Positions 32,843-35,817 of a stretch of 35,817 nt of DNA are shown piece by piece. Numbering within the stretch: the stretch's first letter is position 1; each line of letters starts with the position of its first letter. This DNA is from an uncultured Holophagaceae bacterium. Its GTDB lineage: Bacteria > Acidobacteriota > Holophagae > Holophagales > Holophagaceae. The stretch lies in NCBI GenBank assembly GCA_903880675.1, contig CAIRQL010000226.1:1-35817 (forward strand), written 5' to 3'. Made by a program: the position numbers and the translations under genes. The notes beneath the pieces are model-generated. The model was not told the origin of the DNA and made no database searches. It worked only from the letters and a program-made list of their open reading frames with translations.

Positions 32843-33790
32843 ATGCGCCCCGACGCCCTGCCCCTCATCGACCGCCACACCCACCTGGAAGGGGCCCTGG
32901 ACCCTGTGTGGGTGAGGGTTGCCGCCGCCCAGCGCGGCTTGGTTCCACCGGCTGGGCTGGAGGCCCTGTGGGCTGGCGAGGCCCTGCCCTTCGAGGGGTT
33001 CATTGCGCCCTTCCTGTTCGGCGCCGCCCTGCTGGATGGCGCCGAGGCGGTGCGGGAAGCCGTCCTGGCTGTGGCCCGACGCACCCAGGGAGCCGGCGGT
33101 GCCGGCTTTGACCTCTGGGTCTGCCCCCACTTCCTGGTGATTCACAAGGCCCAGATCAGCCTGACGGACCTGTGGCGGGGCCTGGAAGAGGGTCTGGCGG
33201 AAGCCAAGGGCTGGGGCCTGGCCAGCTGCGTGGTGGTGGAAGCCGTCAACCACTTCGGCCCCAAGCACGGCACGGCTGTCCTGGACCTGGTGCTCCCGGA
33301 GTGCCCCCCCTTCGTGACCGGCTTCTCCACCGGCGGGCTGGAGGGCAGCCCCTTCCGGGAGTGGGCCCCCATCTTCGATCGGGCCCGCTTGGCGGGGTTG
33401 CGCATCGCGGCCCATGCGGGCGAGAACGGGCCCGGCTCCCATGTGCGGGAAGCCGTCCTGGAGGGCGGTGTCTCCCGCATCGTCCACGGCATCCGCGCCG
33501 ATGCCGCCACCCTGGACCTGCTGGCGGAACGGGGCATCCCCGTCGACGTCTGCCCCACCTCCAACCGGGCCCTGGCTGCCGATGTGGTGCCCCACCCCCT
33601 GCCCCGGATGCTGGCAGCCGGGGTGCGGTGCGCCCTGGGCACCGACGACCCAGGGGTCATCCCCTGCGATCTGGCCACCGAGGCCGAGGCCGCCCGGGCC
33701 ATGGGCCTGGGCCCGGCCGAGCTGGCCCTCCTGCGCCGCCATGGGGCCGAGGATGCCTGGTGCCTGGCGCCTCCAGGCGAAGCCCGGTAG
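32843..33790 (+). CDS. Adenosine deaminase-like metal-dependent hydrolase
   Basis: This 315-residue amidohydrolase of the adenosine/AMP deaminase family is a cytosolic purine salvage enzyme. The zinc ligands and catalytic residues line up: H12-x-H14 (RHTHLEGAL), H191 and Glu194 (AHAGE), H215 (VHGIRA), and D268-D269 (GTDDPGV). CPTSNRAL precedes the last motif. The substrate could be adenosine, adenine or a modified nucleoside. It is a little shorter than classic Add (about 330-350). The ATG at 32843 was preferred over a GTG one codon upstream. The ribosome site is weak. A hairpin follows the stop. Confidence 0.85.
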   Translation: MRPDALPLIDRHTHLEGALDPVWVRVAAAQRGLVPPAGLEALWAGEALPFEGFIAPFLFGAALLDGAEAVREAVLAVARRTQGAGGAGFDLWVCPHFLVIHKAQISLTDLWRGLEEGLAEAKGWGLASCVVVEAVNHFGPKHGTAVLDLVLPECPPFVTGFSTGGLEGSPFREWAPIFDRARLAGLRIAAHAGENGPGSHVREAVLEGGVSRIVHGIRADAATLDLLAERGIPVDVCPTSNRALAADVVPHPLPRMLAAGVRCALGTDDPGVIPCDLATEAEAARAMGLGPAELALLRRHGAEDAWCLAPPGEAR

Positions 33791-33810
33791 CGCCCTGAGC
33801 GCTCGGCGCT
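33789..33810 (+). terminator. Hairpin after the deaminase gene
   Basis: AGCGCC/GGCGCT stem with a GAGCGCTC-containing loop, followed by CTAT. It overlaps the stop codon, and the T tract is poor. Confidence 0.4.
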
Positions 33811-33873
33811 CTATCCTGCCGAACCGGGGGTCGAAGCCGAGGCCAGTTCCAGGTAGACTGGGAGATTCGGTGC

Positions 33874-33950
33874 GCGCCCATAGCTCAGTTGGATAGAGCA
33901 TCAGGCTTCGAACCTGAGGGTCGGGCGTTCGAGTCGCTCTGGGCGCACCA
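33874..33950 (+). tRNA. tRNA-Arg (anticodon TCG)
   Basis: The acceptor stem GCGCCCA/TGGGCGC is perfect. The anticodon stem TCAGG/CCTGA has loop CTTCGAA (TCG, reading CGA). The T arm is GGGCG-TTCGAGT-CGCTC. CCA is encoded. A TAGACT box lies at 33854-33859. Confidence 0.95.
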
Positions 33951-33974
33951 CCGGTTGACAATTCGGAAGACCTT

Positions 33975-34059
33975 GCGAGCGTGGCGGAATTGGTAGACGC
34001 ACTGGATTTAGGTTCCAGCGGTTCAACCCGTGTCGGTTCGAGTCCGACCGTTCGCACCA
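33975..34059 (+). tRNA. tRNA-Leu (anticodon TAG)
   Basis: This 85-nt class II tRNA has a long variable arm. The acceptor stem is GCGAGCG/CGTTCGC, the anticodon stem CTGGA/TCCAG has loop TTTAGGT (TAG, reading CTA), and the encoded CCA is at 34057-34059. It lies 24 bp after tRNA-Arg, probably on one transcript. Confidence 0.95.
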
Positions 34060-34119
34060 TTACAGACCCTTCCGAATGCCAGGCCCCCCGCACACTCCCC
34101 CTGATCACCAGGAGCATCC

Positions 34120-35691
34120 ATGTCCGTCACCCTCCACCACCAGTCCCCCACCCGCAAGGCCATCGAGGTGACGGTGCCCGCCGCCGAAGTGGGCCAGGCC
34201 TACGCTGAAGTGTTTGCCAAGATTGCGCCCCAGGCCCGCGTCAAGGGCTTCCGCCCCGGCAAGGCTCCCCGCACGGTGCTCCTGCAGAACTACGGCCGGG
34301 AGATCGAGTCCGAAGTGGCTCAGAAGTTGGTGGAGCGCCACTTCTGGGCGTCTGCCCAGTCCGCCGGTGCCACCCCCATCTCGCGCCCCTCCCTCGAGAA
34401 GCTGGACCTCAAGGAAGGTGCCGACGCGGTCTTCCGCGCCCAGTTCGACGTGGCCCCCGATGTGGCCCTGCCGGACTACAAGGGCATGGTCCTCACCAAG
34501 AAGATGCGCCTCATCGACGACGCGACCGTGACCGAGCACCTGGAGGCCCTCCGCCAGCGGGCCACCAAGTACCTGCCGGTCGAAGACGCCACTGTCGCCA
34601 CGGGCCTGGTGGCCACCTGCGATATCCGCGTGAAGCCCCAGGGCCTCAAGGCCCAGACCTACGAGGACCAGGGCATCGAGGTGGACGGCACCCGCCCCTT
34701 CGACGCAGAGCTGGTGGGCATGAAGGTCGACGAGAAGAAGAGCTTTAACCTGACCCACCCTGCCGAGGACGCCAACAACGTCCTGGCCGGCAAGACCATG
34801 GCCTACGAGGTCCACGTCAAGGACATCCGCCAGAAGGAAGTGCCGGTGCTGGGGGACGAGTTCGCCAAGGATCTCGGCGACTTCGAGAACCTGGAGGCCC
34901 TGAAGGTTGCCGTGAAGAAGGACCTGGAAGAGGCCGCCGACCGGGATGCCACCGCCCGCCTCCACACGACCCTCCTGGACACCCTGCTGGATGCGGCCCC
35001 CTTCGAGGTGCCCCGCACCATGGTCGGCCTCCAGCTGGACGACTACTGCCAGGAGTTCGCCGAGCACGCCCAGAAGCAGGGCATGGACCCCAAGAAGGTC
35101 AACTGGCAGGCCTACCGCCAGTACCGCCTGAACGACGCCGAGCGCGCCGTCCGCAGCGGCTACCTGCTCCAGGCCATCGGCAATGCGGAGGCCATCGAGG
35201 TCCCCGAGGCTGACATCGACGCCGAAATCCGCACCTACATGGCCCAGAATCAGGTTCCGCAGCCCTTCGAGGCCTTCAAGGCCGAGCTGGAGCGCCGCGG
35301 CAACGCCACGGAGATCAAGGGACGCCTGCGCACTGACCGGATCTTCGAGCACCTGCTGGCCCTGGCCCAGGTCACCGAGGAGCGCCTGGACCGGGCGGCC
35401 TTCGAGGCCCTGGTGGAGCTGGAGCGCAAGCGCGAGGCCGGCCTGCCCATCAATCGCTACGATGCGGGCGGCCTGGAAGGCGGCGGCCTGGAAGACCAGG
35501 AGGGCGGCGAGCCCGCCGCCGTGGCCCCCGTCGGGCATGTGCACGGACCCGACTGTGACCACGATCACGATGCCGAGGCCGACGAGGCCAAGCCGAAGAA
35601 GAAGGCCCCCAAGAAGGCCGCCGAGACTGTCGAAGCCGAGCCTGCGGCCGAAGAGAAGCCCAAGGCCCGCAAGGCCGCCCCCAAGAAGTAG
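34120..35691 (+). CDS. tig: Trigger factor with a His-rich and Lys/Ala-rich tail
   Basis: This ribosome-bound chaperone greets nascent chains. The N-terminal domain has the ribosome-docking motif GFRPGKAP (43-50). A diverged FKBP-type PPIase domain follows at about 150-240, and the helical C-terminal arms at about 250-450. At 523 residues it is much longer than the usual 430 or so. The extra C-terminus holds a His/Asp cluster starting near His473 (GHVHGPDCDHDHD) and then a Lys/Ala/Pro/Glu-rich tail resembling histone H1-like sequences. AGGAG precedes the ATG. clpP follows after a terminator-like hairpin, the classic tig-clpP order. Confidence 0.95.
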   Translation: MSVTLHHQSPTRKAIEVTVPAAEVGQAYAEVFAKIAPQARVKGFRPGKAPRTVLLQNYGREIESEVAQKLVERHFWASAQSAGATPISRPSLEKLDLKEGADAVFRAQFDVAPDVALPDYKGMVLTKKMRLIDDATVTEHLEALRQRATKYLPVEDATVATGLVATCDIRVKPQGLKAQTYEDQGIEVDGTRPFDAELVGMKVDEKKSFNLTHPAEDANNVLAGKTMAYEVHVKDIRQKEVPVLGDEFAKDLGDFENLEALKVAVKKDLEEAADRDATARLHTTLLDTLLDAAPFEVPRTMVGLQLDDYCQEFAEHAQKQGMDPKKVNWQAYRQYRLNDAERAVRSGYLLQAIGNAEAIEVPEADIDAEIRTYMAQNQVPQPFEAFKAELERRGNATEIKGRLRTDRIFEHLLALAQVTEERLDRAAFEALVELERKREAGLPINRYDAGGLEGGGLEDQEGGEPAAVAPVGHVHGPDCDHDHDAEADEAKPKKKAPKKAAETVEAEPAAEEKPKARKAAPKK

Positions 35692-35710
35692 TCTGTCCCG
35701 GGGTTGGCGG

Positions 35711-35734
35711 AGAAGGCGCCGAGAGGCGCCTTCT
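35711..35734 (+). terminator. Hairpin between tig and clpP
   Basis: A 10-bp stem AGAAGGCGCC/GGCGCCTTCT with a GAGA loop and a short T-containing tail. It may end tig transcripts or attenuate read-through into clpP. Confidence 0.75.
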
Positions 35735-35764
35735 TGCTATCCTGACCACTCAGCCGGAGGGCCC

Positions 35765-35817
35765 ATGCCCAGCAGTTACTATCCCCCCATCGTCATCGAG
35801 CAGACGCCCCGCGGTGA
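35765..35817 (+). CDS. clpP: ATP-dependent Clp protease proteolytic subunit (3' end missing)
   Basis: Only the first 17 codons fit in the window. They read MPSSYYPPIVIEQTPRG, which matches the ClpP N-terminus (pattern PxVIEQTxRGE), and the gene sits directly after tig as in many bacteria. GGAGGG precedes the ATG. The catalytic Ser-His-Asp region lies beyond the window, so identity rests on the N-terminus and synteny. Confidence 0.85.
   Translation, partial: MPSSYYPPIVIEQTPRG

Noticed and set aside
33954-33959. TTGACA between tRNA-Arg and tRNA-Leu
   Set aside because: It lies only 15 bp before tRNA-Leu, which leaves no room for a -10 box and start site.
32261-34117. Long minus-strand open frame of about 618 codons
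   Set aside because: It runs antisense through two tRNAs and the deaminase gene. Its start contains the well-known false peptides made by tRNA antisense reading.
33981-34208. Short plus-strand open frame across tRNA-Leu
   Set aside because: It is a translation of the tRNA itself and overlaps the start of tig.
34105-35568. 487-codon open frame opposite tig
   Set aside because: It is a Leu/Gly/Val-rich shadow. Tig is certain on the plus strand.
1-35817. CRISPR array, insertion sequence or prophage
   Set aside because: No regularly spaced repeats, transposase, integrase or phage structural gene was seen. The single DUF5131 gene is not enough.

Overview
The window is GC-rich bacterial chromosome, tightly packed with mostly housekeeping and signalling genes. 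Strong third-position GC leaves long open frames opposite many genes. Gene content (S9 peptidase, c-type cytochrome, RsbV/RsbW-like switch with a SpoIIE phosphatase, Hanks-type kinase, FYDLN-type zinc protein, trigger factor next to clpP) fits a Gram-negative such as Acidobacteriota, perhaps class Holophagae. That placement is inference from content and style, not from a marker-gene comparison.

Layout. 1-4036: 3' part of accC, tRNA-Thr(TGT), then a translationally coupled run: nickel/cobalt-type permease, murJ, dtd, closed by a strong hairpin. 4055-9741 (minus): secreted S9 peptidase with a C-terminal extension, an unrecognised gene apparently split by a one-base frameshift, an AT-rich gene-free island, a DUF5131 (phage Gp37/Gp68-type) gene, a second AT-rich gap, and a DinB-like gene. 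9908-12707 (plus): small cytochrome c' and two tandem MFS paralogues. 12723-14920 (minus): SDR oxidoreductase and alanine-type aminotransferase. 15080-18121 (plus): acyl-CoA dehydrogenase whose last 49 bp are duplicated around a hairpin, then a membrane TPR protein. 18148-19206 (minus): transglutaminase-like TPR protein. 19285-22894 (plus): ArnA-like formyltransferase, KAS III-like enzyme, PepSY protein, SPFH-SHOCT protein. 22940-24242 (minus): CDF metal exporter and a tiny biotinyl/lipoyl-fold protein with no lysine. 24372-26794 (plus): ychF and a YcgR/PilZ-like protein. 26791-32233 (minus): STAS antagonist, HATPase switch kinase, SpoIIE-type phosphatase, HtpX, and a Ser/Thr kinase fused to a beta-helix. 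32513-35817 (plus): FYDLN zinc protein, adenosine deaminase-like enzyme, tRNA-Arg(TCG), tRNA-Leu(TAG), trigger factor and the start of clpP.

How they may work together. The 26.8-32.2 kb minus-strand block looks like one stress or envelope signalling operon: a partner-switching trio reading into HtpX (membrane proteostasis) and a kinase with a beta-helix sensor or scaffold, convergent with a PilZ-type protein. The tig-clpP pair is a standard proteostasis neighbourhood. The least explained region is 6.8-9.2 kb, with the split gene, the AT-rich islands and repeated short motifs around a phage-type gene.
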